Positions 45,360-53,287 of a DNA stretch of 64,000 nt are shown here, in pieces. Numbering within the stretch: the stretch's first letter is position 1; each line of letters begins with the position of its first letter. The notes under the pieces are model-generated. The model was given only the letters and a program-made list of their open reading frames with translations. It had not been told where the DNA came from and made no database searches. The DNA lies in contig NZ_CANSMR010000027.1 in assembly GCF_947648125.1 (NCBI RefSeq), positions 1 to 64,000 on the forward strand, in the 5' to 3' direction. Made by a program: the position numbers and the translations under genes. This DNA comes from an uncultured Bradyrhizobium sp. Lineage in GTDB: Bacteria > Pseudomonadota > Alphaproteobacteria > Rhizobiales > Xanthobacteraceae.

Positions 45360-47132
45360 TCAAAGGGCGAACACGTAGAGCATCGAGCCCGGCTGCATCC
45401 GCTTCAGCTCGGGCGTGGCATCGATGAACCACTTGTCCCAGGCACCGCCGAGGCCGACCAGGATCGCGACATACTGCTTGCCGTCCACCGAGAACGTCAT
45501 CGGAGGCGCATTGACGCCACCGCCGGTGTTGAACTGCCAGAGCTGCTGCAGCGACTTCGCGTCATAGGCGATCACCTCGCCGGACGGCTGTCCAGAGAAC
45601 ACGAGGTCGGGCGTCGCCAGGATGCCGCCGAGGTTCGGGAATTGCGTCTCCGCCTTCCCTGCCACCTTGCCGGTGGTGACGTCGATCGCGGTCACGCTGC
45701 CGGTGATCTTGACGTTCTGGCTCGGCCCGCCGCCGGTGAAGAACTCGCGCGCCTTCACCTTGTCCGGCGTCATCTCCTCGACCTTGATGTGGTTGCAGCT
45801 CTCGATCACCGGAATGTACCAGAGCTTCAGGTTCGGATTATACGCGGTCGGCGGCCAGTTCTTTCCGCCCATGTTGCCGGGGCAGATGTCCGTCTCCTTG
45901 TTGGTGCGGCTCGGCGTCACCGACGCGTTGTACTTCTGCACACCCTGCTTCGGATCATACTCCACCGGCTTGCCGGACTCGGGATCGAGCCCCTTGGTCC
46001 AGGTCACCTTCTTGACGAAGGGCAGACCCCAGATGAACTTGCCGCTGTTGCGATCGACCGCATAGGCAAAGCCGTTGCGGTCGGCCTCAAGCGCGAGCTT
46101 CAGCGTCGTGTTGTTGGGGCCGGGGACGTCGACCAGCACGTTCTCCGCCACGCTGTCATAGTCGTAGGGATCGTTCGGCGTATGCTGGTAGTGCCACTTG
46201 ATCTTGCCGGTGTCGGCATCGAGACCGAGCGACGAGTCGGTGTAGAGGTTGTCGCCGGGCCGGTATTCGTTGTCCCAGTCCGGTCCGGGATTGCCGACGC
46301 CCCAGACGATGGTGTTGGTCGACGGGTCGTAGCTACCGGTGACCCAGGTCGATCCGCCGCCGCTCGCCTTGGCGTTCTTGTCGTCCTTCCAGGTCTCGGA
46401 ACCGGGTTCGTCCTTGCCCGGGATGGTGTGGGTACGCCACACTTCCTTCTGGCTCTTCAGGTCGGTCGCGGCGATCCAGCCGCGAATGCCGTATTCGGCG
46501 CCAGCGACGCCCGTGATCGCCATGCCCTTGACGATCAGTGGCGCGCCGGTGATCACCTCACCCTTGTCGGGATCGGCGACCTGACGCTGCCAGGCGACCT
46601 GCCCGGTCTCCTTGTTGGTCGCGATCAGGCGGCCGTCGAGCGTGTGCGAGATCACGAGGTTGTCCCACAGCGCGACGCCGCGGTTGTCGACGCCGCAGCA
46701 GGCGACTGCGCCGGCCCAGTCGTGGTCGGTCTTGGGATCCATCTTCCAGAGCAGCACGCCTTTGCCGCCGTGCGCGTCGATCTTGTAGACCGAGCCCCAG
46801 CCGTCGGTGACGTACATGAATCCGTTCTCGACGATCGGAGTTCCCTCCAGGCCGCCGTGCCCCCAGATTCCGCCGCCCTCGACGCCGCCGAGATGCATGG
46901 TCCAGGCGACCTTCAGGTTCTTGACGTTGTCCTTGTTGATATCCGCCAGCGACGAGAAGCGGGTCGCCGAATAGTTCTTGTGATGGTGCAGCCAGTTGCC
47001 TGCTTCCTTGTCAGCATTGAGCAGGCGATCCTGGTTGACATCGTCGGCGAGCGCGAAAGAGCCCGCGAAGGTCGCTGCGGATGCTACTGCCGCCGCAAGC
47101 ATGTGCGATTTAACCCAATTCAACCTTGTCAT
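45360..47132 (-). CDS. PQQ-dependent alcohol dehydrogenase, probably lanthanide type
   Basis: A 590-residue periplasmic eight-bladed propeller enzyme oxidising methanol or other primary alcohols. The signal peptide ends near residue 29. A vicinal Cys pair is at 145-146 in GAVACCGVDNRG, metal-ligand-type Glu213 in GAEYGIRGW, and Asn281 in GVGNPGP. The element DPYDYDS has Asp324 and Asp326; the second Asp two residues on is the mark of lanthanide (XoxF/ExaF) enzymes, where calcium enzymes have a small residue. I chose the ATG at 47132, preceded by GGAGGAA, rather than 47165. Confidence 0.9.
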   Translation of the reverse strand: MTRLNWVKSHMLAAAVASAATFAGSFALADDVNQDRLLNADKEAGNWLHHHKNYSATRFSSLADINKDNVKNLKVAWTMHLGGVEGGGIWGHGGLEGTPIVENGFMYVTDGWGSVYKIDAHGGKGVLLWKMDPKTDHDWAGAVACCGVDNRGVALWDNLVISHTLDGRLIATNKETGQVAWQRQVADPDKGEVITGAPLIVKGMAITGVAGAEYGIRGWIAATDLKSQKEVWRTHTIPGKDEPGSETWKDDKNAKASGGGSTWVTGSYDPSTNTIVWGVGNPGPDWDNEYRPGDNLYTDSSLGLDADTGKIKWHYQHTPNDPYDYDSVAENVLVDVPGPNNTTLKLALEADRNGFAYAVDRNSGKFIWGLPFVKKVTWTKGLDPESGKPVEYDPKQGVQKYNASVTPSRTNKETDICPGNMGGKNWPPTAYNPNLKLWYIPVIESCNHIKVEEMTPDKVKAREFFTGGGPSQNVKITGSVTAIDVTTGKVAGKAETQFPNLGGILATPDLVFSGQPSGEVIAYDAKSLQQLWQFNTGGGVNAPPMTFSVDGKQYVAILVGLGGAWDKWFIDATPELKRMQPGSMLYVFAL

Positions 47133-47250
47133 GAGTTCATTTCCTCCGGATCTAGCATTCTTCATTGATCGAGCCGCCCGTCACATACGGGCGATCGCGC
47201 GAGAAGCCTTGAGTCCCGGCGATCGGCTGTGCCGCCCGCCGCCTTCCTAG

Positions 47251-47310
47251 TCACTTGTCTTCACTTGTCTTCACTTGTCTTCACTTGTCTTCACTTGTCT
47301 TCACTTGTCT
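47251..47310. repeat. six exact tandem copies of a 10-bp unit
   Basis: TCACTTGTCT is repeated six times without error. The sequence just after (TGGGTCACTT) holds a partial copy that overlaps the 3' end of the copper chaperone gene. At 10 bp the unit is close to one helical turn. The block lies between the PCuAC stop and the PQQ dehydrogenase start, so it would form the 5' leader if these are co-transcribed. Confidence 0.97.
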
Positions 47311-47314
47311 TGGG

Positions 47315-47800
47315 TCACTTCTGGACCTGTACCTCCGTCTCGATGGTGCCTGCTTTCTGAAAAACGACCGCGCACTTGAAGGTCTCGCCCGGCGCGACCG
47401 CCTGACGCAACTGCAGCAGCATGACGTGATAACCGTCGCGCTTCAGTTCGAGCGTTGTCTTGGCCGGGACTGGTATATTGGATATCGAGCGCATGGCGGG
47501 GGCGCCTTCGCCGCGATCGACGATGTGGCGCTCGGAAAAATTCGCGACCGGGCAGCGCACACGGAGCAGCGCATCGGCGCTGTCGGCCTCGTTCTTGATC
47601 GTCATCGTCAAGGGAAGGTCCCCGCCCGCTTTGTCGGCCGCCGGTACACGCGCATCCACAATCTCCAGGGATTCGTTCGCGACGGCGTTGTGCATCACTC
47701 CGAACGTGCTGATCAGGCAGAATAATGGCAACGCGATCCACGATCTGCGCTTGACGGTCCTGCACGCAACGGCGCAATGCAACCCCCGCTCGAACGACAT
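47315..47800 (-). CDS. PCuAC-type periplasmic copper chaperone
   Basis: A 161-residue protein with a signal segment (WIALPLFCLISTFGVMHNAV) and a cupredoxin-like PCuAC domain. The conserved ending ELKRDGYHVMLLQLRQAVAP retains the HxM copper ligand pair, but the first HxxM half of the usual motif is only partly kept (APAMRSISNIPVP). PCuAC proteins deliver copper to cytochrome oxidase. Its start at 47800 follows GGGAG. It is upstream of, and co-oriented with, the PQQ dehydrogenase. Confidence 0.82.
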   Translation of the reverse strand: MSFERGLHCAVACRTVKRRSWIALPLFCLISTFGVMHNAVANESLEIVDARVPAADKAGGDLPLTMTIKNEADSADALLRVRCPVANFSERHIVDRGEGAPAMRSISNIPVPAKTTLELKRDGYHVMLLQLRQAVAPGETFKCAVVFQKAGTIETEVQVQK

Positions 47801-47930
47801 CAAGTTTTCTCCCGACGTGATTTTTGCGGCATTGTTTCATGCTTCGTCGCGCGCGACCAGCAATTGAAGATAGGGAACCCAACATCAATGCGATTTCGGC
47901 ACGCATGGCCGTCATGCTAACTTTTTGTGC

Positions 47931-48926
47931 ATGAGCGACCTCGATACACTTCAGCCGGCAGAGCGTGACGCAGCGCATGCTGCGTTGCGTGAGGTGATCG
48001 GCAGGACAACGGCCGACGCCGTGACGCCGATCTCAGGCGGCGCCACGTCGGCGCGATTGTTTCGGATCGATGCAGGCGGCAAGAATTATTTGCTACGGAT
48101 CGAAGGCGTGCCCACCCCGCTGCGCAATCCGCATCAGTACGTTTCGCTGCGCATCGCGGCCGAGGCCGGCATCGCGCCACGACTCTATTATGTCGACGAA
48201 GCGTCGCGCGTCGCGGTGATGGATTTTGTGCAACGGCAGCCGCTCGATCGCTATCCCGGCGGCCTGCCGGCGTTGACAAAGGCGCTCGGCGAATTGCTGG
48301 CGCGGTTGCAGGCGACGCCGACCTTTCCGGCTTTCGTGCGCTATCCCGACATCGTCGCGCGCCTCTGGGCCCATGTCTGCCGCACCGGCCTGTTTGCGCC
48401 CGGCGTGCTAGACCGGTGCAACGACCATCTCGAGCGCATCCGCGCGGCCTATATCTGGGATGAGGCGAACTCGGTCTCGAGCCACAACGACTCGCTTCCC
48501 GCCAACATCCTGTTCGACGGCAACAGGCTCTGGCTGATCGACTGGGAATCCGCCTATCGCACCGATCCGCTGGTCGATCTCGCTGTTGTCGGCGACAGCT
48601 TCGCGCGAACGCCGGAGCTGGAGGAGATTTTGCATCGCGCCTGGCTCGGCCGCCCGCTCGACGAGGCGCTGCGCGACCGGCTCCGATTGGTTCGCGCCCT
48701 TACCCGCCTTTACTACGCCGGCGTGCTGTTCAGCGCATCCGCGACAGCGCCGCGCGCCGCACCCGACATGCGCATCGCGGCGCCGACGCTTGCCGAGCTC
48801 GCAGCAGCCACAAGCGCCGGCCGGCTCAGGATCGACACGCCGGCGGCCAAGCACGTGTTCGGCAAGATGTTCCTGGCCTCGTTCCTGACCGACGTCGCGA
48901 CACCCGGCTTCGATCTTTCGGTTTAA
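47931..48926 (+). CDS. phosphotransferase (choline/ethanolamine kinase-like)
   Basis: A 331-residue protein kinase-fold phosphotransferase. Motifs are the nucleotide-site ISGGATSARLFRI, the catalytic loop SSHNDSLPANILF (Asp near residue 187) and the metal-site WLIDWESAYRTDPLVDLAV, as in choline kinases and aminoglycoside phosphotransferases. The ATG at 47931 is taken; a GTG two codons upstream is also possible. It ends only 3 bp from the end of the convergent NrtR-like gene. Confidence 0.85.
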   Translation: MSDLDTLQPAERDAAHAALREVIGRTTADAVTPISGGATSARLFRIDAGGKNYLLRIEGVPTPLRNPHQYVSLRIAAEAGIAPRLYYVDEASRVAVMDFVQRQPLDRYPGGLPALTKALGELLARLQATPTFPAFVRYPDIVARLWAHVCRTGLFAPGVLDRCNDHLERIRAAYIWDEANSVSSHNDSLPANILFDGNRLWLIDWESAYRTDPLVDLAVVGDSFARTPELEEILHRAWLGRPLDEALRDRLRLVRALTRLYYAGVLFSASATAPRAAPDMRIAAPTLAELAAATSAGRLRIDTPAAKHVFGKMFLASFLTDVATPGFDLSV

Positions 48927-48929
48927 CGG

Positions 48930-49658
48930 TCAGCCCGGCGGATTGAACGTCCGCGCAAAGAACACCGGCGCTCTGGCCTTCTTCAACCGGTAGAGCTGCG
49001 CCGGCCGGTTCGGCCCCTTGCGCATCTTCGCGACCGGTTCGATCAAGTCAGCGGCGAGCATGCGGGTGCGGAAGGCGCTCTTCTCCAGCGGGCGGTCGAG
49101 CACGATCTCGTAGGTCCGCTGCAATTCCGGCAGCGTGAATTCCAGCGGCATCAGATAGGCGGGCAGCGAGGTGTACTCGACCTTGCTGCGCAAACGCTGC
49201 ACCGCCGCCTGCAGGATCTCGGCGTGGTCGAAGGCAAGCTTCGGCCTCACCTTCTCTCCCTCGACCGCGAACCATTGCGCGTCCGCGGCCAGCGCGCCGC
49301 TCGCGGCGTGCTCCGGCAGCAATGCGAAGTAGGCATGCGTCGCAGACCAACCACGCGGATCCCTTGACGCGCTGCCCCAGCTGCCGAGCTGCTCCAAATA
49401 CGGACTGACCACGCCGGTCTTGTCCTTCAGCTTGCGCGCCGCGCAGGCTTCGAGGTCGCGATCGCCGGCGATATCGACGAAGCCGCCGGGCAAGGCCCAA
49501 GACCCTGGAAACGGTTCGGTTTCCGCTTTTGGGCGTTGAACCAGCAGAACCTGAAGCGCGTCTGACCGTATGGCGAAAATGACGACGTCGACCGTCGTCA
49601 GCGGCCTCGGAAAGTCGAGTTCCGGCGTGCCCGCCATGCTGTCCTGCCCCTCTGCCAT
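48930..49658 (-). CDS. Nudix/winged-helix regulator, NrtR-like
   Basis: A 242-residue protein with an N-terminal Nudix domain (~20-150) and a C-terminal winged helix (~160-235, e.g. TLPELQRTYEIVLDRPLEKS), the NrtR layout. NrtR repressors bind ADP-ribose-type ligands and control NAD metabolism. The Nudix box (58-82) reads GGFVDIAGDRDLEACAARKL then KDKTG; the catalytic REUXEE glutamates are replaced by Lys and Asp-Lys, so hydrolysis is unlikely and a sensor role is favoured. It is divergent from the SPFH/NAD-kinase-like pair with a perfect palindrome in the spacer. Confidence 0.88.
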   Translation of the reverse strand: MAEGQDSMAGTPELDFPRPLTTVDVVIFAIRSDALQVLLVQRPKAETEPFPGSWALPGGFVDIAGDRDLEACAARKLKDKTGVVSPYLEQLGSWGSASRDPRGWSATHAYFALLPEHAASGALAADAQWFAVEGEKVRPKLAFDHAEILQAAVQRLRSKVEYTSLPAYLMPLEFTLPELQRTYEIVLDRPLEKSAFRTRMLAADLIEPVAKMRKGPNRPAQLYRLKKARAPVFFARTFNPPG

Positions 49659-49685
49659 GCGGCGTGAACCTTTTCGCTGCTGGCC

Positions 49686-49721
49686 TTGACAATAGCATAC
49701 TTAGTTGTACAGTACAACTAA
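49686..49721 (+). promoter_or_regulatory. promoter of the SPFH operon with a perfect 21-bp palindrome
   Basis: TTGACA (49686-49691), 16 bases, then TACAGT (49708-49713). The arms TTAGTTGTAC and GTACAACTAA (49701-49721) are exact reverse complements around a single central A, and cover the -10. A further half-site, TTAGTTG, follows at 49723-49729. It is the expected operator of the adjacent NrtR-like protein. Confidence 0.82.
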
Positions 49722-49759
49722 CTTAGTTGCCTAGACACACTTACTCAGGAGTGCACGCC

Positions 49760-50803
49760 ATGTTCGGTCTCCGCTTCATCAAGGCCCAGCCGACCACCTA
49801 TCTCATGAAGTACCGCCGCGGCGCGGTGACCCAACAGGGCGCCGGCCTGTCCGGCTTCTATTATGGCCCGGTCACCTCGTTGGTCGCGGTGCCGATCGGC
49901 AGCCGCGACGCCGCCTTCATCTTCCAGCAGATCGCACGCGACTTCCAGGCGCTGACCATTCAGGGCCATGTCACCTACCGGATCAGCGAGCCGCAGAAGG
50001 CCGCCGCGATGCTCAACTTCACCCTCAAGGCCGACGGCAAGACCTACGAGTCCGACGACCCGGAGCAGCTGCCGCAGCGGATTCTCGCGACCGTCGAGGT
50101 GCTGGCGCAGCAGGCGGTGAAGGAACTGACCCTGAAGGACGCGCTGCAGGCGGCCGATCGCATTGCCGGCCTGATCGAAGGCGGACTGCGCACCCGCGCC
50201 GATATCGCCGCCCTCGGGCTCGAAATCCTCGGCGTCTCGATCCGCGGCGTGAAGCCAACGCCGGACACCGCCAAGGCGCTGGAGGCCGAGGCGCGCGAGG
50301 CGATCCTCAAGAGCGCGGACGAGGCGATCTTCGCGCGGCGCAACTTCGCCGTGGAGCAGGAACGCGCTATCCGCGAGAGTGAGCTCGACACCGAGATCGC
50401 GGTCGAACAGAAGAAGCGCTCGATCCGGGAGACCCAGATGGACGCCGAAGCGAGCGTTGCGGCCAAGCAGGCCGAGCTGCGCGAGGCCGGCATGGTCGCC
50501 GACATCACTCTGGAGAGCAAGCGCAAGGATTTCGTCGGCCTCAACGCCGAGAACACCCGCACGCTGGCGGATGTCGAGGCCTATCGGGTCGGCGCGCTGA
50601 TGAAGATCTTCGAGGGCGTCGACACCCGCGTGATCCAGGCGCTGGCCGCAGCCGGCATGCAGCCGGGACAGCTGATCGCGCAGGCCTTCAGCGGCATCGC
50701 CGAGAAGGCCGAGAAGATCGGCCAGCTCAACGTCTCGCCCGATCTGCTCAACACGCTGCTGGACAAGCCCGTGGTGGAGGCTCCCCGTGCCCGCCGACAA
50801 TGA
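49760..50803 (+). CDS. SPFH/band-7 domain protein
   Basis: A 347-residue protein starting MFGLRFIKAQPTTYLMKYRR, with an SPFH core (about 20-190, e.g. QALTIQGHVTYRISEP and VSIRGVKPTPDTAKALEAEA) and a long charged coiled coil (about 185-290). There is no N-terminal membrane helix, unlike HflK/HflC or flotillins, so it may be cytoplasmic or peripherally bound and form oligomeric rings. The start follows AGGAG. It overlaps the next gene by 17 bp, so the two products are probably made together and may act in one complex. Confidence 0.88.
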   Translation: MFGLRFIKAQPTTYLMKYRRGAVTQQGAGLSGFYYGPVTSLVAVPIGSRDAAFIFQQIARDFQALTIQGHVTYRISEPQKAAAMLNFTLKADGKTYESDDPEQLPQRILATVEVLAQQAVKELTLKDALQAADRIAGLIEGGLRTRADIAALGLEILGVSIRGVKPTPDTAKALEAEAREAILKSADEAIFARRNFAVEQERAIRESELDTEIAVEQKKRSIRETQMDAEASVAAKQAELREAGMVADITLESKRKDFVGLNAENTRTLADVEAYRVGALMKIFEGVDTRVIQALAAAGMQPGQLIAQAFSGIAEKAEKIGQLNVSPDLLNTLLDKPVVEAPRARRQ

Positions 50804-51722
50804 CCGCAAGATCGTCCTCGTCACCCGCAAGACGCGGCTCGAGGAGCTGATCGCAAAATACCTGACAGCGGCGCAGGCACGCTTCTATGTCGAGCATCTC
50901 GGCGCCGACTTCTCCGACTACCAGCGCGAGCACGATGTCTACCATGCCGAGCGCCATGTCACCGTGCAGGCGCTGGAGCAATGGGGCCGCTACCAGATCA
51001 TCGACCGGGCCTTTCTGCCGAACTTCATCTTCGGCCCCTCCGACATCGTGGTGGCGCTCGGCCAGGACGGCCTCGTCGCCAACACGATGAAATATCTCGA
51101 CGGTCATCCGCTGATCGGACTCAATCCGGATGCCAGGCGCTATGACGGCATCCTGCTGCCGTTCGTGTCGCGCGATCTCCCTGCCCTGCTGCGCGAGGTC
51201 GCAGGCGACAGACGCGGCCACAAGGCGGTGACGATGGCCAAGGCCGCGCTCACGGACGGCCAGATGCTGTACGCCGTCAACGACCTCTTCATCGGCGCGC
51301 GCACGCATACATCAGCCGTCTACGAGATCGCTCTCGCCGACCAGAAGGAGCGTCAGTCCTCGAGCGGCCTGATTGTCGCGACCGGTCTCGGCTCGACCGC
51401 CTGGTTCAAGAGCATCGTCACCGGTTCGCTCGCGATCGCAGGCAGCTTCGGCGGTGGCGCCGGCAGCCCGCCTTACCTGCCGCAGGCCTGGGACGCCGGC
51501 GCGCTGCGCTTTGCGGTGCGCGAGCCGTTTCCTAGCCGCACCTCGCAGGTCACGCTCGTCTGCGGCAGCCTCGAACGCGCCGAGCGCCTCAGCGTCCGTT
51601 CGCTGATGCCCGAGAACGGCGTCATCTTCAGCGACGGCATCGAGGCTGACCGGCTCGACTTCAACTCGGGAACGGAAGCCCAGATCACGGTCGCGGAGCG
51701 CGAAGGACGGCTGGTGGTGTGA
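50787..51722 (+). CDS. NAD-kinase-like protein (ATP-NAD kinase fold)
   Basis: A 311-residue protein starting at GTG, preceded by GGAGG inside the SPFH gene. It has the NAD kinase pattern: the GGDG motif appears as GQDG (92-95) in DIVVALGQDGL, followed by PLIGLNPD (108-115); the NE-type loop is NDLFIG (165-170); and the last core motif is SSGLIVATGLGSTAW (192-206). The Gly-to-Gln change and other differences put it apart from housekeeping NadK, so activity or substrate may differ. Control by the NrtR-like protein supports an NAD(P)-related role. Confidence 0.85.
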   Translation: MPADNDRKIVLVTRKTRLEELIAKYLTAAQARFYVEHLGADFSDYQREHDVYHAERHVTVQALEQWGRYQIIDRAFLPNFIFGPSDIVVALGQDGLVANTMKYLDGHPLIGLNPDARRYDGILLPFVSRDLPALLREVAGDRRGHKAVTMAKAALTDGQMLYAVNDLFIGARTHTSAVYEIALADQKERQSSSGLIVATGLGSTAWFKSIVTGSLAIAGSFGGGAGSPPYLPQAWDAGALRFAVREPFPSRTSQVTLVCGSLERAERLSVRSLMPENGVIFSDGIEADRLDFNSGTEAQITVAEREGRLVV

Positions 51723-51738
51723 GGCCGCCGCGCGCAGC

Positions 51739-51921
51739 TCACTGCGGCACCGGGTGCAACCGCGCCAGCTGGTCGAGCGACAACCCGGCTTCGCGATCGC
51801 TCAAGGGAAAGCGGACGATGATGTCCTGGCGCGCAAGCTGGCCCCACAGCGCGTCCGACGACCATTTCTGCGGCTCGGGTCCGCGCGGACCGTCAATCCA
51901 GATGAAATACCATTCCGTCAT
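51739..51921 (-). CDS. small protein of unknown function
   Basis: A 60-residue soluble protein, MTEWYFIWIDGPRGPEPQKW and onward, ending LDQLARLHPVPQ. The Trp/aromatic-rich start looks like a folded domain rather than random sequence. No strong ribosome site precedes the ATG; an upstream in-frame ATG at 51978 would add 19 Arg-rich residues. It is convergent with the NAD-kinase-like gene. I do not recognise the family. Confidence 0.5.
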   Translation of the reverse strand: MTEWYFIWIDGPRGPEPQKWSSDALWGQLARQDIIVRFPLSDREAGLSLDQLARLHPVPQ

Positions 51922-52011
51922 GGCACGCGACCAAAGCTCCCTCTCCGGAAGATTGGTCCTTCGCCGGCCAATCCGCAACGCCGGATTTTTCGCTAGCCTG
52001 CGGACCAGGAG

Positions 52012-52467
52012 CTATTCGTACGGCCGGCCGTCCTTGTGCAGGAAGCGGCCGTCGGAGCTCGGGCTCATCATGTCGATGTCGGAACAGGTGATGACGTCGG
52101 CACGCGAGCGCGAGCCGACCTCGAGATAGGTCGCCGTCATCTGCGACCGGTTGATCATGTGGTGCCCGTTGCCGGAATTTTTCGGGAAGGCCGCGCAATC
52201 GCCGGCACGCAGCACCGTCTCGCCGCCGTCCTCAATCAGCACCACCTCGCCCGCAAGCACATAGACGAACTCGTCCTCGTCCGAATGCCAATGGCGCTGG
52301 CTCGACCAGTTGCCCGGCGGCAGCCGCATCAGATTGACGCCGAAATCGGCGAGCCCGCCGGCGTCGCCGAGACGACGCCGGATTCGTTCCGCGCACGGTG
52401 CGGCGAATTCGGCCGGATAGCCGCTCCCCTTGCGTTCCGGCACTGTTGTCAGATCGATCTTCGGCAT
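52012..52467 (-). CDS. cupin-domain protein
   Basis: A 151-residue single-domain cupin. The first motif with metal ligands is HWHSDEDEFVYVLAGE (His at about 60 and 62, Glu at 66) and the second is FPKNSGNGHHMINRS. Such proteins include dioxygenases, isomerases and sugar-binding proteins; nothing picks one. It lies 90 bp upstream of the small protein gene on the minus strand. Confidence 0.85.
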   Translation of the reverse strand: MPKIDLTTVPERKGSGYPAEFAAPCAERIRRRLGDAGGLADFGVNLMRLPPGNWSSQRHWHSDEDEFVYVLAGEVVLIEDGGETVLRAGDCAAFPKNSGNGHHMINRSQMTATYLEVGSRSRADVITCSDIDMMSPSSDGRFLHKDGRPYE

Positions 52468-52574
52468 GGCAGCGTCCCCGGGGCGATGACAGCAAACGAA
52501 TGCGTGACGTTAAGCGTGGACGTGCGGCTATCGCAACGGGCCGCCGGAATTGTGACGCTCGACCCTGTGCGACG

Positions 52575-53090
52575 TCAGGCGCGCCCGACCAGGTCCTTTG
52601 CCATCAGGATGTCGTCGTAGTAGCGGCCGTCGATCTTCAGGGCGTGCTTCTCCAGCCCGTACTCGACAAACCCCGCGCGCCGGTAGAGCCGGCAGGCAGG
52701 CTCGTTGCCCTTCACCACGACGAGCTGCACCAGCTCGACCGATTGTGCGGCGAGCGCGAGCGCGGCTTCGATCAGGAGACGGCCGACTCCGGCGCCCCGC
52801 GCCGCCTGCCGCACATACATCCCGACCAGCATGCCCTTATGCTGCCGTTTCGGCCCGACTTCGCGAACGAAGCCGACAATGCCGGCGAGTTCACCGCCCC
52901 GAAACGCACCAAGTATCACCGCCCCGTGCGCGAGCCTCTCGGCGAACCAGCCGACCGGATGAACACTCTCCGTCTCATACGCGCTGCCGAACGCTTCGGG
53001 GCTCAAGCGCAGCGCCTCGAGACGGACGTCGCGATAAAGCGCAGCGTCCGCAGGCAGGAGGCGGCGAATCTCGATTGATTGCGTCGTCAT
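52575..53090 (-). CDS. GNAT-family N-acetyltransferase
   Basis: A 171-residue acetyltransferase. The acetyl-CoA-binding A motif is seen in GMYVRQAARGAGVGRLLIEA (about 92-111), and LVVVKGNEPACRLYRRAGFV forms the B motif. It uses acetyl-CoA to acetylate an amine that cannot be told from sequence. The ATG at 53090 gives MTTQSIEIRRLLPADAALYR; the longer form adds non-family sequence. Confidence 0.9.
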   Translation of the reverse strand: MTTQSIEIRRLLPADAALYRDVRLEALRLSPEAFGSAYETESVHPVGWFAERLAHGAVILGAFRGGELAGIVGFVREVGPKRQHKGMLVGMYVRQAARGAGVGRLLIEAALALAAQSVELVQLVVVKGNEPACRLYRRAGFVEYGLEKHALKIDGRYYDDILMAKDLVGRA

Positions 53091-53287
53091 TCCGTGTCCT
53101 GTCTCCGTCGCCGCAGCATGGCCGATCGATCGGCATGTCGATCGCAATATCTATCGCGCCGCCAGCCTATTCCAAAGCGGAATGGAGCGGGTAAGGGAGT
53201 CGCCCCTGGTATCCACGATATCGGCCGTCGCACAGAGCTAGACTTCAGATGACGCTTGGCTGAAACTGGCGCATCGGGGAGAAGCCT

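Noticed and set aside
45135..47168. Plus-strand frame of 677 codons
   Set aside because: Antisense to the PQQ dehydrogenase and cytochrome c genes, which are unambiguous.
47251..47310. CRISPR-like array
   Set aside because: Units are 10 bp, directly adjacent, without spacers, and no cas genes are present.
47255..47725. Plus-strand frame starting in the tandem repeats (SSLVFTCL-type peptide)
   Set aside because: It only translates the 10-bp repeat and the antisense of the copper chaperone gene.
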